Shown in pieces: positions 17,175-25,332 of a DNA stretch of 64,000 nt; position 1 is the stretch's first letter; every line of letters starts with the position of its first letter. The notes beneath the pieces were generated by a model, which was given only the letters and a program-made list of their open reading frames with translations, ran no database searches and had not been told where the DNA came from. The position numbers and the translations under genes were made by a program. The DNA comes from Bacillota bacterium (GTDB lineage Bacteria > Bacillota > Clostridia > Lachnospirales > Lachnospiraceae), in assembly GCA_023450835.1 (NCBI GenBank), contig JAEXGM010000189.1:34997-98996 (forward strand), in the 5' to 3' direction.

Positions 17175-18017
17175 TTATGAGTGCTCTTTTATAAGTTTCT
17201 TTAATATTAGTCTTAAAAACACCAGGCAAATTAATAAAAGAATACTGAAAACAATAATCATCGGAGTGTTATCCACAGAAGTCTTTACTGTATTGACAAA
17301 CATCAACGATATGATATTTACATTGGTTATCGCAGCAAAAACCAGCATTATCGGCGCCAGCAGATACCCAAGCGCTTTCTTCTTTATAAGCATTACTGCA
17401 GCAATGAACATCAAAGGCAAATAAAAAGAGAAGTCCAACGCATGAACCGGGTTAGTAAGCAGCCCATCTGCCTGAACACTTTCGGGAACTGTATTAGCTA
17501 TAGCCGCAGAAAGCGATTGAGATAGCCATAAGAAAACAAATAAACTGCTGACAATCAGCAAAAAAATTCCCACTGCCTTTAAGTCCGCTTCTTTTCCATA
17601 CCATTTCCTGAAATCTTCTTTCATATATTGAGAGAAAAAATAGATTACAGCATAAATTGATAATCCCAATATCAGACAATACAGGTGAAAAAGAAAATTA
17701 AAGTGAACCGCAAAGGCATAAATAACATAGGAATAAATATTAGTAATCATTGTCCCTGCCCAAACAATCTTGGCAGCTCTTACTCCTCTTGTTATAAGAA
17801 ATGCAGATATAACAAGAGCCGGAACCACACAAACCAGGTTTGATATGTCCTGCCCGATACATTGTGACATCCAGTCTGCGGTTTCCCTTGCATAGATATC
17901 CGGATACAGGATACCAATACCGCTGCAAATGATTATGAAAATGACAATTGGAACGGTAAAATATACCAGAACTTTATCTTTGCCTGCCTCTATATTGTTT
18001 GTTTTTATACTAGTCAT
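17175..18017 (-). CDS. Multi-pass membrane protein of unknown function
   Basis: 280 residues with about eight hydrophobic segments, starting at FTVPIVIFIIICSGIGILYP and ending with IVFSILLLICLVFLRLILKK followed by a basic tail. I do not recognise a family. It starts two bases after the marR gene upstream, so it is the target gene of that repressor and could be a small-molecule exporter or a sensor. GGGGG lies a few bases before the ATG. Confidence 0.8.
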   Translation of the reverse strand: MTSIKTNNIEAGKDKVLVYFTVPIVIFIIICSGIGILYPDIYARETADWMSQCIGQDISNLVCVVPALVISAFLITRGVRAAKIVWAGTMITNIYSYVIYAFAVHFNFLFHLYCLILGLSIYAVIYFFSQYMKEDFRKWYGKEADLKAVGIFLLIVSSLFVFLWLSQSLSAAIANTVPESVQADGLLTNPVHALDFSFYLPLMFIAAVMLIKKKALGYLLAPIMLVFAAITNVNIISLMFVNTVKTSVDNTPMIIVFSILLLICLVFLRLILKKLIKEHS

Positions 18018-18019
18018 AT

Positions 18020-18490
18020 TTATATACCCCCTTCATTTTTGTCCATTTCCGTTATGTTTAATAGCATTTTCTTTAAAACGCTTCTTGCTGCTGCTTTTTC
18101 ATCTTCACTAATATTTTTAAACAGAGCTCCCATAAAATCAGCACTCTCTGCTCTCAGACTTTTCCAAAAATCCAAACTATTTTCAGTCAGCTTAAGCCTT
18201 GTTGCACGAGAGTCATTTTCATCTTTTTCTAAAACCAGCAACCCCTTTTGTTCCAGCTTTAATGCCACCTGTTTAATATTCTGATGAGAACTTCCCATCT
18301 CCCTTGCCGCTTCTTTGATTGTAGGCGGGCTGTCAAACAGGTTATCAATCACAATGGATAAAAACCACTGTTTTGTTGTAATATCAAACCTCTTGAATTC
18401 TCTTTCCAATAAGGTATCCACTCTGTTTGCCACTACAAAAAGTGCTCCAAAAATGTACTGCTGATTCGTCATTTGCTCAAGTTTATCCAT
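18020..18490 (-). CDS. MarR-family transcriptional regulator
   Basis: 156-residue winged helix protein. DNA-binding part: SPPTIKEAAREMGSSHQNIK and the wing DENDSRATRLKLTENSLDFW. It has an unusually long N-terminal helix (YIFGALFVVANRVDTLLERE). It is co-transcribed with the membrane protein gene downstream and almost certainly binds the 32-bp palindrome at 18586-18617 placed on its own promoter. AGGAG stands before the ATG. Confidence 0.92.
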   Translation of the reverse strand: MDKLEQMTNQQYIFGALFVVANRVDTLLEREFKRFDITTKQWFLSIVIDNLFDSPPTIKEAAREMGSSHQNIKQVALKLEQKGLLVLEKDENDSRATRLKLTENSLDFWKSLRAESADFMGALFKNISEDEKAAARSVLKKMLLNITEMDKNEGGI

Positions 18491-18585
18491 ATCTGTCTCC
18501 TATCTGCCTGCTTCAGCACATGTATAAAATTAACGGAATGAAATGCGCTGTCCCCCAAAGCAGCCAAAGTCCTATTAAAATACCC

Positions 18586-18644
18586 ATCTATATAGGTAAC
18601 ACATTACCTATATAGATAATATATTACCTGATTTTAAATGTCAA
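18586..18644 (-). promoter_or_regulatory. Consensus promoter and perfect MarR operator
   Basis: On the minus strand TTGACA (18644-18639), a 17-base spacer and TATTAT (18621-18616) form a near-consensus sigma-A promoter. Overlapping the -10 and the start point is the perfect inverted repeat ATCTATATAGGTAA / TTACCTATATAGAT with a 4-base centre (18586-18617). Bound repressor would block polymerase. Confidence 0.85.
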
Positions 18645-18772
18645 GTTCTGGTAACCAAATATTGCTTTACTTGTTATTTCCTGCGGTGTACTGATATTGA
18701 TTCTCTTATCATTCCTTAATAAATACTGCCCTGTGCTTTTTTCAGAAAATAAAGCATGAATCCGATAAAAAG

Positions 18773-18822
18773 AAATACCCTCTGGCAGCAAGCAAATTCT
18801 TGCTCGCTGCCAGAGGGTATTT
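18773..18822 (-). terminator. Strong terminator after the HEAT-repeat gene
   Basis: AAATACCCTCTGGCAGC and GCTGCCAGAGGGTATTT form a perfect 17-bp stem with further pairing of GAGCAAG with the loop side. On the minus strand it is followed by CTTTTTATC. It lies 55 bases beyond the stop at 18876. Confidence 0.85.
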
Positions 18823-18875
18823 ATCATATCTGTATACAAAAATCCCTGCAATAGCACTTAAGTTCTTTGTCTGTT

Positions 18876-19208
18876 CTATTTTAATTTAAATTCCCGCAAT
18901 GCCTTTGAAGCTACTTCCTTTACGCCCTCATCCTTTTCCTTGGATAAAAGGAGCTGCAAAAAGCTTCGGGCCTGTTCTGTTCCAGCGTTGGCAAAGGCAA
19001 CAATCGCTGCTTTTCTGATTTCCGGATTTTCATGATCTATCAGTTTGCTCAGCAGATTAAAAGCCTTTTCATCCCGAATGATACCAAGACCCGCTATTGC
19101 TGCTTTAACAACTTCTACATCCTTATCGTGAAGGTATTGTTCAACTTTTTCTGTCTTTCTCTTTTCCGTCAGCTTCTGGATTTTCTCAATTATTTTTTCT
19201 TCACTCAT
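18876..19208 (-). CDS. HEAT-repeat domain protein
   Basis: 110 residues consisting of about three HEAT-like helical repeats after an N-terminal basic/acidic helix: DKDVEVVKAAIAGLGIIRDE, then DHENPEIRKAAIVAFANAGT, then KDEGVKEVASKALREFKLK. Such solenoids mediate protein-protein contact; phycocyanobilin-lyase-like HEAT proteins share the pattern. No partner is evident in the neighbourhood. GAAGGAG precedes the ATG and a strong terminator follows, so it is a single-gene unit. Confidence 0.85.
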   Translation of the reverse strand: MSEEKIIEKIQKLTEKRKTEKVEQYLHDKDVEVVKAAIAGLGIIRDEKAFNLLSKLIDHENPEIRKAAIVAFANAGTEQARSFLQLLLSKEKDEGVKEVASKALREFKLK

Positions 19209-19413
19209 AATGTTGCTCCTTCTTTCTTATAGTTTGTAATCTTACAAAATATAAATATTAAACAGCTATATCTGAGAACTTCCCCCTGTTGTTTGCATTT
19301 AAAAAGACGGGTATGGATACCTATAGCAGCTTAATTCTGTAAGGTCGCAATTTAACTATAGTCCTATTTTCTCCACGGTGCAAGCAAACTAACTAATTAT
19401 TTTTAATTCTGCG

Positions 19414-19441
19414 TTACAATTCAGCCTAAAGGTTGAATTGT
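19414..19441. terminator. Weak hairpin after the GNAT gene
   Basis: TACAATTCA and TTGAATTGTA arms with a short loop lie just beyond the stop at 19446. No clear U tract on the minus strand; the plus side ends in CTTTTATC. The rest of the roughly 240-base gap shows nothing else. Confidence 0.35.
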
Positions 19442-19445
19442 ACTT

Positions 19446-19922
19446 TTATCTTTCATATATAGGGTCATGATTGATGGCACTCACGATTTCAGTTTCTTTA
19501 TATCCGCATGAACGCCAGAATTCACCCGCTTCATCTGAAGTAAGATAAATATGTTTAACGCCTTTGTCATAAAGTACCCTTTCTGTATGCTCAACTAATG
19601 TTCTCCCAAGGCCTTTACCCCTCATATTGTAACTAATATACACTTCTCTGATAAATCCCCAGCCCTCCCGTTCGCACCAATCACTCTTCGGGCTATCGAT
19701 CTGATAGCTGATAAAACCAACTAATATCCCGTTAACAGATAGCATATCCAAGTCGGTAATCCCTGACTTCATTCTATCTGCTATTTTGCTGCATAACTCC
19801 TCCGCCTTCTTATCCGATATATCATGCTTAAAATCATTTCTAAAATAGTCGCAAAACATTTTTATAAAATCAATTATATCATTATCACAAAAAATCCGAA
19901 TTTCAACACTTTCCAATCCCAT
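19446..19922 (-). CDS. GNAT family N-acetyltransferase
   Basis: 158 residues with a standard GNAT core: IRIFCDNDIIDFIKMF at the start, central strand GILVGFISYQID, the acetyl-CoA-binding motif VYISYNMRGKGLGRTLVEHT (R-x-x-G-x-G), and the C-terminal strand with HIYLTSDEAGEFWRSCGYKE. It transfers an acetyl group from acetyl-CoA to an amine of an unknown substrate. Monocistronic, with GGAGGAG before the start. Confidence 0.92.
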   Translation of the reverse strand: MGLESVEIRIFCDNDIIDFIKMFCDYFRNDFKHDISDKKAEELCSKIADRMKSGITDLDMLSVNGILVGFISYQIDSPKSDWCEREGWGFIREVYISYNMRGKGLGRTLVEHTERVLYDKGVKHIYLTSDEAGEFWRSCGYKETEIVSAINHDPIYER

Positions 19923-20056
19923 AAGTCTCCTCCGCTTAATTACTGCTATTTAATCCCTGCGTGTTCAACTCTTAATTATACAGCATTAATTGGGCTATGC
20001 ATAAGGGCTTTTAAATTATACTTATTCTTGCCCCTTCGTTTTACTTGTGGTATTAG

Positions 20057-20102
20057 AAAAGCAATATGACTCCCATATTACTAGGAAACCATATTGCTTT
20101 TA
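20057..20102 (-). terminator. Terminator of the SPFH gene
   Basis: AAAAGCAATATG and CATATTGCTTTT form a 12-bp perfect stem around a 22-base loop, 22 bases past the stop at 20124. T-rich on both sides, so it can work bidirectionally. Confidence 0.7.
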
Positions 20103-20123
20103 ATTTAAGTATAATGAATCTGC

Positions 20124-22163
20124 TTATTGCTGACTTTCAACTACTGTGCTTTCTGCTGCGGCAGCTTCCTTTGCGGCTGTTTCTTTTGCAGCGGCTGCCA
20201 CATCCAAGTCTTCGCTCCAGGTCTTCTCTTCAGGATTACTCAAAGATACCCCTAATTTCTCCATTGTAATGAACCTTAAAAGAGTATCTATGATGGTACC
20301 GCCATTACCTTTGCTGTCGCCCTCTCCCATATTCACTACAGTCTTAGGTACAATGTCCACTTTGGCACTCTTCACAGCATCGGAAAGCTTATCGGTAATT
20401 TCCTGGATAACACGGAATTCTGCACCGCCGTAAGCTTTAACCTGTGCATCGATTGCCTTGGCCTTGGCAAGACCGACATTGCTTTCCTTTGAAGCTTCTG
20501 CTTCACCTTCGAGGGTAATTCTCGATGCATTTGCCTTTGCCAGAGCGATAATCTGGTTAGCTTCCTGCTCCGCCTTACTGGCTAATGCAGCACCGCTATT
20601 CCGTTCAATATCAATCTGAATCTTGGATTTTGTCAGGAAGCTCTGCTGCTCTGCAACAGCCTGGGCTTCACGGAGAGATTTCTCACTTTCTGCTGCTGAC
20701 TGTTGTTTCTGGTAAGTAATCTTCTTTTCTTCCGCAATCTGTCTTTCTCTAAGCTGAGTAAGAATATTTTCTATCTGTATATCGGAAGTGGGAGATTTCG
20801 GTGTACCAATCAGTACCTCTTCCAACTGCAGGTTATATTTATGGAATTTTTCTAACATCTCACCCAGGGCTCTTTCACGGATTTCGCTACGCTCCTGAAT
20901 AAGTTCAATTAAAGTCTTTGTCTGGGCAACATCTTTAAAATATGCACTTACCAAGGGATCAAGAGACTGGTTAACTAACATATTAATGTCTCCAAAGCGC
21001 TGGATAACCCAGGGTGCCTGCTTATAATCAATATGCATAACCACTGACAGCGGCAGGGATGGCTCAAAGGCATCCTTTGTAATGATATCTACTTCTGTCA
21101 GGTTCTCATCATATTTATGGGAGCCGACTTCTGATTTATTCCATTTTAAGATGATATTAGTTGTAGGTACCAGCACCACTTTACCGGCGTCGGTATTAAA
21201 TGCGTATTTACCGGGCATTAAAGGTTTTTCAAGAACACCCTTGCAGCCTTCGCCAACTAACTCACCATGCTTATAGTTCTCACCGGTAGTATCTACCCCT
21301 TCTTTCCCAAAGAAGGAAACCACTACTCCGACAAAACCAATGGGAACAACGGTTTTTGCACGGTATTCCACCGTTGCGAACAAGCGGTTGATATAATAAG
21401 TACCATCAGTCAATACCTGAATCTGCTTACCTCTCCTGCCGCCTAAGGCCAGGAACTTCTCAGGGTCCTGGAAGCTCGCATGTTCTTCTCCCACATAAGG
21501 AGCGATAATCTCTCCCTCCTGAAGGGAAGGACCGTCATGTACGGTAACAATGCCCATAACGTCGCTTGCTTCTGCTCCCTGTGCCATAATAATAACAGGG
21601 CTGAAGGCATTGCGGTCCAAAAGTGTCTTCTGCATGGTAATAAGTTCCATACGCTCACTCTTGGAGCTGTTAAAGACCGCCTTGATATCTGTAGGTGTAA
21701 TAACAATAAACTGTGCCAGGTTAATAGCATAGGTACCTTCTCTTAAGATACCTCTCTGGGGGCCTCTTTGACCTCCATTTTTTAAGAAACCTGTTACATC
21801 CTGAAAATTATTTGCTTCAGGGATTACTTTACCTAAGGTCTGTGTCGGTTCCAGCGGTTTACCGTCACGAGCGAATATGTATGCTATCTGACCCTGAGGA
21901 ATTGTAATCAACGGGTATTTATGAATCTTGTACATTAAGGCTGTTCTAAAATGCATACCGCCACGGAGCAGTATGGGTCCATAACCGGCTTCACCATTCA
22001 GGGCTATAATAGAATCCTTTAAGGATCCTTTTAAGCTCCACCATTTCTCAACAACTGCTACCTGGTCTGAGGAAATAACCCTAAGCCCCAAAATAACAAA
22101 AACTAAGAGGTATAAAACGAGGATTGCACCTAATACAATACACACTAACCAAATTAGTTCCAT
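20124..22163 (-). CDS. Large SPFH/band-7 domain membrane protein (flotillin-like)
   Basis: 679 residues. A single N-terminal membrane segment (about 3-28) is followed by sequence typical of SPFH proteins: repeated beta-rich modules containing REGTYAINLAQFIVITPTDI and LTDGTYYINRLFATVEYRAK, then a long helical coiled coil (about 450-600) rich in Ala/Glu/Lys (AEEKKITYQKQQSAAESEKS, then EAEASKESNVGLAKAKAIDA), and a low-complexity Ala/Glu tail. Flotillins scaffold membrane microdomains. At 679 residues it is longer than usual flotillins (about 500), owing to the extra beta module in the N-terminal half. No NfeD partner gene lies nearby. Confidence 0.87.
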   Translation of the reverse strand: MELIWLVCIVLGAILVLYLLVFVILGLRVISSDQVAVVEKWWSLKGSLKDSIIALNGEAGYGPILLRGGMHFRTALMYKIHKYPLITIPQGQIAYIFARDGKPLEPTQTLGKVIPEANNFQDVTGFLKNGGQRGPQRGILREGTYAINLAQFIVITPTDIKAVFNSSKSERMELITMQKTLLDRNAFSPVIIMAQGAEASDVMGIVTVHDGPSLQEGEIIAPYVGEEHASFQDPEKFLALGGRRGKQIQVLTDGTYYINRLFATVEYRAKTVVPIGFVGVVVSFFGKEGVDTTGENYKHGELVGEGCKGVLEKPLMPGKYAFNTDAGKVVLVPTTNIILKWNKSEVGSHKYDENLTEVDIITKDAFEPSLPLSVVMHIDYKQAPWVIQRFGDINMLVNQSLDPLVSAYFKDVAQTKTLIELIQERSEIRERALGEMLEKFHKYNLQLEEVLIGTPKSPTSDIQIENILTQLRERQIAEEKKITYQKQQSAAESEKSLREAQAVAEQQSFLTKSKIQIDIERNSGAALASKAEQEANQIIALAKANASRITLEGEAEASKESNVGLAKAKAIDAQVKAYGGAEFRVIQEITDKLSDAVKSAKVDIVPKTVVNMGEGDSKGNGGTIIDTLLRFITMEKLGVSLSNPEEKTWSEDLDVAAAAKETAAKEAAAAESTVVESQQ

Positions 22164-22326
22164 TTACCTTCCACTTCCTTCAACGTATTTTGTCACACTA
22201 TTTGCTATTATGCGACAATTGAATTCCTACCTAAATATACGCCTGATTTCTGAAAAATACAACTGGGAAGATATATATTTTTTTCATATTTTTACAGCAT
22301 TTTTACCTATAATAATATCGTAAGTG

Positions 22327-22357
22327 TAAAAGAGATTTCAACCTGGAATCTCTTTTA
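22327..22357 (-). terminator. Terminator of the nitroreductase gene
   Basis: TAAAAGAGATT and AATCTCTTTTA arms around a 9-base loop, 34 bases beyond the stop at 22391. The minus strand continues with a T-rich stretch only through the stem itself. Confidence 0.6.
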
Positions 22358-22390
22358 GTTATTAACGCTCTATCTTAAGTCATTGCTTTC

Positions 22391-23059
22391 TTATTTCCAG
22401 ATAACAATATCACTTAATGGCTGTCTTGTCTTTTCAAAACTTGGTGCTTCCGCACGATATCCGAAGCTTGCCATAACGGATACGCCAAATTGATTTGAAT
22501 CCAGGAGTCCTTCCTTTGCAAGAAATTCTTCCACCGACTTTTGATGAAAGCCTTCAATGGGGCAGGAGTCAATTCCTAAAAATGCTGCAGCTGTCAGCAT
22601 ATTTGCCATGGCAATATAAGTCTGCTTGCCAGCCCAGTCAAATAATGCCCTATCACTTTCCAGCAAGTTAAAATCATTCTGCTGGAAATTATGAAATGCC
22701 TCTCTTTTACCTTCCGCAACCTTCTCCGGCAGCTTCTGTATATCCCTCATTATGTGAGTTACGTAGTCTGAGTTATAAATAGTATCGGATTTTTTCCTGG
22801 CTAATAAAATCACCAGATGGCTGGCGCCATTTATGCTGTTCTGTGCTCCCCAGGCAATAGGGTAAAGCTTCTTTTTTAATTCTTCATCCTGCAGAACTAT
22901 CAGCTTCCAGGGTTCAAAACCAAAGGAAGAGGGTGACAGATGAGCTGCCTCTAAAATCGTATCAAAATCTTCTTTTGATACGGCTTTGTTTGCATCAAAT
23001 TTCTTGCACGCGTGACGGAAGCGGAATGCCTCCAATATAGTCTCATTTATATTATTCAT
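22391..23059 (-). CDS. NAD(P)H-dependent nitroreductase-family oxidoreductase
   Basis: 222 residues of the FMN-binding nitroreductase fold. Visible: FRHACKKFD with the FMN-phosphate arginine region, HLSPSSFGFEPWKLIVLQDE, and the late motif FLGIDSCPIEGFHQKSVEEF. It resembles the NfsB/YfkO/DrgA branch, which reduces nitroaromatics and quinones. It is divergent from an HxlR regulator 130 bases away, an arrangement typical of redox- or electrophile-induced reductases. Confidence 0.92.
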   Translation of the reverse strand: MNNINETILEAFRFRHACKKFDANKAVSKEDFDTILEAAHLSPSSFGFEPWKLIVLQDEELKKKLYPIAWGAQNSINGASHLVILLARKKSDTIYNSDYVTHIMRDIQKLPEKVAEGKREAFHNFQQNDFNLLESDRALFDWAGKQTYIAMANMLTAAAFLGIDSCPIEGFHQKSVEEFLAKEGLLDSNQFGVSVMASFGYRAEAPSFEKTRQPLSDIVIWK

Positions 23060-23190
23060 GTTTGTTACCGCCTTTCTTTATAATATAGTCATATTAACAC
23101 TTAATGTTTGATTGTTGAAGTACGCAAAAAAATGATATATAATATATTACAAGTATCATAACTATCATTATTAGAGTATTGGAGAAAATC

Positions 23191-23553
23191 ATGGAACATT
23201 ACCCTCTGACACCGGATTGTACTAACGGAATCTGCCCTGTTGAAACCACCTTGAACATTATAAGCGGAAAATGGAAGGGCATTATTCTCTACCGATTATT
23301 AGGCGGAAAAAAGCGTTTTGGTGAGCTTAAAAAAATAATGCCTGCTATTACCTTTCGGACCTTAACTCTCCAATTGCGTCAGCTGGAAGAAGACGGAATC
23401 GTTGAGAGAACGGTTTACGCAGAAGTGCCTCCACGGGTAGATTACGCCCTGACTCAACTTGGAGAATCCATGCGGCCTATTATTCAGGCAATGTATGATT
23501 GGGGTACAGATTATCAGAAACTAACAGATGTAAAGCAGGAAAATGTTAAATAA
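23191..23553 (+). CDS. HxlR-family transcriptional regulator
   Basis: 120 residues with the start taken at ATG 23191, which has GGAG six bases upstream; an in-frame TTG at 23179 lies before that site. The protein has the HxlR pattern: N-terminal cysteines (DCTNGICPVE), then ISGKWKGIILYRLLGGKKRF, the recognition helix ITFRTLTLQLRQLEEDGIVE and RxxYAEVPPRVDYALTQLGE. Many HxlR proteins sense electrophiles through a conserved cysteine near the N-terminus, which C15-equivalent CPVE could supply. Likely controls the divergent nitroreductase. Confidence 0.9.
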   Translation: MEHYPLTPDCTNGICPVETTLNIISGKWKGIILYRLLGGKKRFGELKKIMPAITFRTLTLQLRQLEEDGIVERTVYAEVPPRVDYALTQLGESMRPIIQAMYDWGTDYQKLTDVKQENVK

Positions 23554-23588
23554 TTAAATATTTTTAAATTGCTATTGCTTCGGCGGTC

Positions 23589-23713
23589 ATAATATGCTAT
23601 AACATAAAAAATATGTTATAGCATATTATCGTTATAGGCGATTTGTATGAATTATTGAAAAAAGCATAATTCATACACAAGTTTATGCCTGCGAAATCCT
23701 CGGCATAAACTTG
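23589..23713 (+). other. Three consecutive perfect hairpins (candidate structured leader)
   Basis: Hairpin 1: 18-bp perfect stem 23589-23606 / 23612-23629 with a 5-A loop. Hairpin 2: GTATGAATTAT / ATAATTCATAC, 11 bp (23645-23676). Hairpin 3: CAAGTTTATGCC / GGCATAAACTTG, 12 bp (23678-23713). They fill the space between hxlR and the XRE-cupin gene. The first may end hxlR transcription; the group may form a regulatory 5' leader. No known riboswitch family recognised. Confidence 0.55.
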
Positions 23714-23770
23714 AGGTGTACTGGGAATGACATAAACTTAAAGCGCGTTGGAAAGGCATGGTTGGTTATT

Positions 23771-24403
23771 ATGAACGAATTACAGCAGACAATAGTTGAG
23801 AAAATGAAAAGCATCAGAAAAGAACAGGAGTTGACCCTGGAACAGGCCTCAGAAATCACCGGTATCAGTAAAGCAATGCTAAGCCAGATAGAGCGAGGTC
23901 AGTCAATGCCTACCATTACTACTCTATGGAATATTGCAACAGGTTATAAAGTACCGCTTACCTTTCTGTTGCAAGAGGAAAAAAATAATTATACACTGGC
24001 AGACCCCTCTAATATAAGTCCCATCTGCGAAGAAAATAATCTGATGAGGATTTATACTCTTTTTCCATATAATCCGGCTCAATGCTTTGAAATGCTTTAT
24101 ATTGAATTCGATAAAGGCTGTTTGCATCAATCCTCCAAACACATAAACGGCGTGGAGGAATATATCTATGTAACTGCGGGCAGTCTGGAATTGAATCTGA
24201 ATCAGGAAACAATTACTCTTTCAGAGAAACAGTGCTTCCGTTTTAAAGCTGATATTCCCCACAGTTATAAAAATATATCTGGGGAGCTATGTACCATTCT
24301 TAATATCATATATTATCCGGTGGCTCTGCCCGCAGATTTGTCCGCAGATTTATCTGCACCTTTATCTGCATCTTTGCCAATGTCAAAATCCCAAAGCCGT
24401 TAG
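23771..24403 (+). CDS. XRE-cupin transcriptional regulator
   Basis: 210 residues from ATG 23771; an in-frame start at 23711 would reach back into the hairpin region and is unlikely. An XRE helix-turn-helix occupies about 5-65 (QELTLEQASEITGISKAMLS, then QIERGQSMPTITTLWNIATG), and a cupin domain about 105-185 (SSKHINGVEEYIYVTAGSLE, then CFRFKADIPHSYKNISGELC). This is the SutR/PuuR-like build, which senses small metabolites via the cupin. The tail ALPADLSADLSAPLSASLP is encoded by four tandem 12-bp units. It precedes an EamA exporter by ten bases and presumably regulates it. Confidence 0.88.
   Translation: MNELQQTIVEKMKSIRKEQELTLEQASEITGISKAMLSQIERGQSMPTITTLWNIATGYKVPLTFLLQEEKNNYTLADPSNISPICEENNLMRIYTLFPYNPAQCFEMLYIEFDKGCLHQSSKHINGVEEYIYVTAGSLELNLNQETITLSEKQCFRFKADIPHSYKNISGELCTILNIIYYPVALPADLSADLSAPLSASLPMSKSQSR
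24330..24377 (+). repeat. Tandem 12-bp repeat inside the XRE-cupin gene tail
   Basis: Four imperfect units of the type CCGCAGATTTAT encode the repeating tetrapeptides ADLS, ADLS, APLS, ASLP. Being a multiple of three, unit gain or loss would change only tail length. Confidence 0.65.
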
Positions 24404-24412
24404 GAGGTCCCT

Positions 24413-25306
24413 ATGAGAAAAGCTCTTTTATTAGGCATAGCCGCCTCCTTCTTCTTTTCCTTTACTTTTTTACTGAACCGGAGTATGCATTTATCCGGAG
24501 GAAGCTGGATATGGAGTGCCAGTCTGCGTTATCTCTTCGCTTTTCCAATGCTTGCCCTGATTGTTAAGAAAAGATATGGCTTTCGAAATATCCATTTACA
24601 TATCAGAAATCACTGCCCGGAATGGTTTCTATGGAGTATTATAGGCTTCGGCTTATTTTATGCGCCTTCAACTTATGCTGCGGACCACGGTGAGGCCTGG
24701 CTGATAGCCGCCTCCTGGCAGATGACAATTGTTATGGGAATACTCCTTGCTCCTCTCTTTGGAAAGAAAATTCCTTTTAAGAATCTATGTGTTTCTGCAG
24801 TAATACTAGGCGGAGTTTTCCTTCTGCAATTACACAATATTAAAAGTCTGAACCTCTCCACTATATTTTCTACTCTGATTCCCATATTCATAGGGGCTGT
24901 TTCTTATCCCCTTGGGAACAGAAAGATGATGGAGGTCTGCGGAAATACCTTGTCTACCATAGAGCGGGTCTACGGTATGATTTTATGCAGCCTGCCTTTT
25001 TGGGGTCTGCTATCTTCCTTCGGATTAATAAAGAGCGGCCTTCCCAGTGTCTCCCAGACTCTGCAGGCTCTCCTGGTAGCTCTATTTTCCGGTGTCATAG
25101 CAACACTGCTGTTCTTTAAGGCAACAGACAGCGTAAAATTCAATCAGAAATGGCTTGCAGTGGTGGAATCAACACAAGCCGGTGAAGTAATCTTCTCCCT
25201 GCTTGGCGGTATCCTGCTCCTTGGAGATGCACTTCCGGACTTCTGGGGTTTCCTTGGAATCCTTGTCATTATAGTTGGTATGTTACTAAACAGTATGGTG
25301 CGTTGA
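24413..25306 (+). CDS. EamA/DMT-family efflux transporter (multidrug resistance efflux type)
   Basis: 297 residues with about ten membrane segments. It opens with LGIAASFFFSFTFLLNRSMH, and includes STYAADHGEAWLIAASWQMT, AVSYPLGNRKMMEV, and the closing FSLLGGILLLGDALPDFWGF. It matches the putative multidrug-resistance efflux branch (PF13536 type, from memory) of the drug/metabolite transporter superfamily. GGAGG is within the tail of the XRE-cupin gene, showing that both are one operon. Substrate unknown. Confidence 0.88.
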   Translation: MRKALLLGIAASFFFSFTFLLNRSMHLSGGSWIWSASLRYLFAFPMLALIVKKRYGFRNIHLHIRNHCPEWFLWSIIGFGLFYAPSTYAADHGEAWLIAASWQMTIVMGILLAPLFGKKIPFKNLCVSAVILGGVFLLQLHNIKSLNLSTIFSTLIPIFIGAVSYPLGNRKMMEVCGNTLSTIERVYGMILCSLPFWGLLSSFGLIKSGLPSVSQTLQALLVALFSGVIATLLFFKATDSVKFNQKWLAVVESTQAGEVIFSLLGGILLLGDALPDFWGFLGILVIIVGMLLNSMVR

Positions 25307-25332
25307 ACGCCATTCCTGTTTCAATATCTTTC

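Noticed and set aside
18624..18857. 77-codon minus-strand frame downstream of the HEAT gene
   Set aside because: It spans the strong terminator hairpin at 18773-18822 and the marR promoter, has no ribosome binding site and shows no recognisable protein features.
23589..23713. CRISPR array
   Set aside because: The three hairpins have different sequences and no regularly spaced identical repeats; no cas genes are present.
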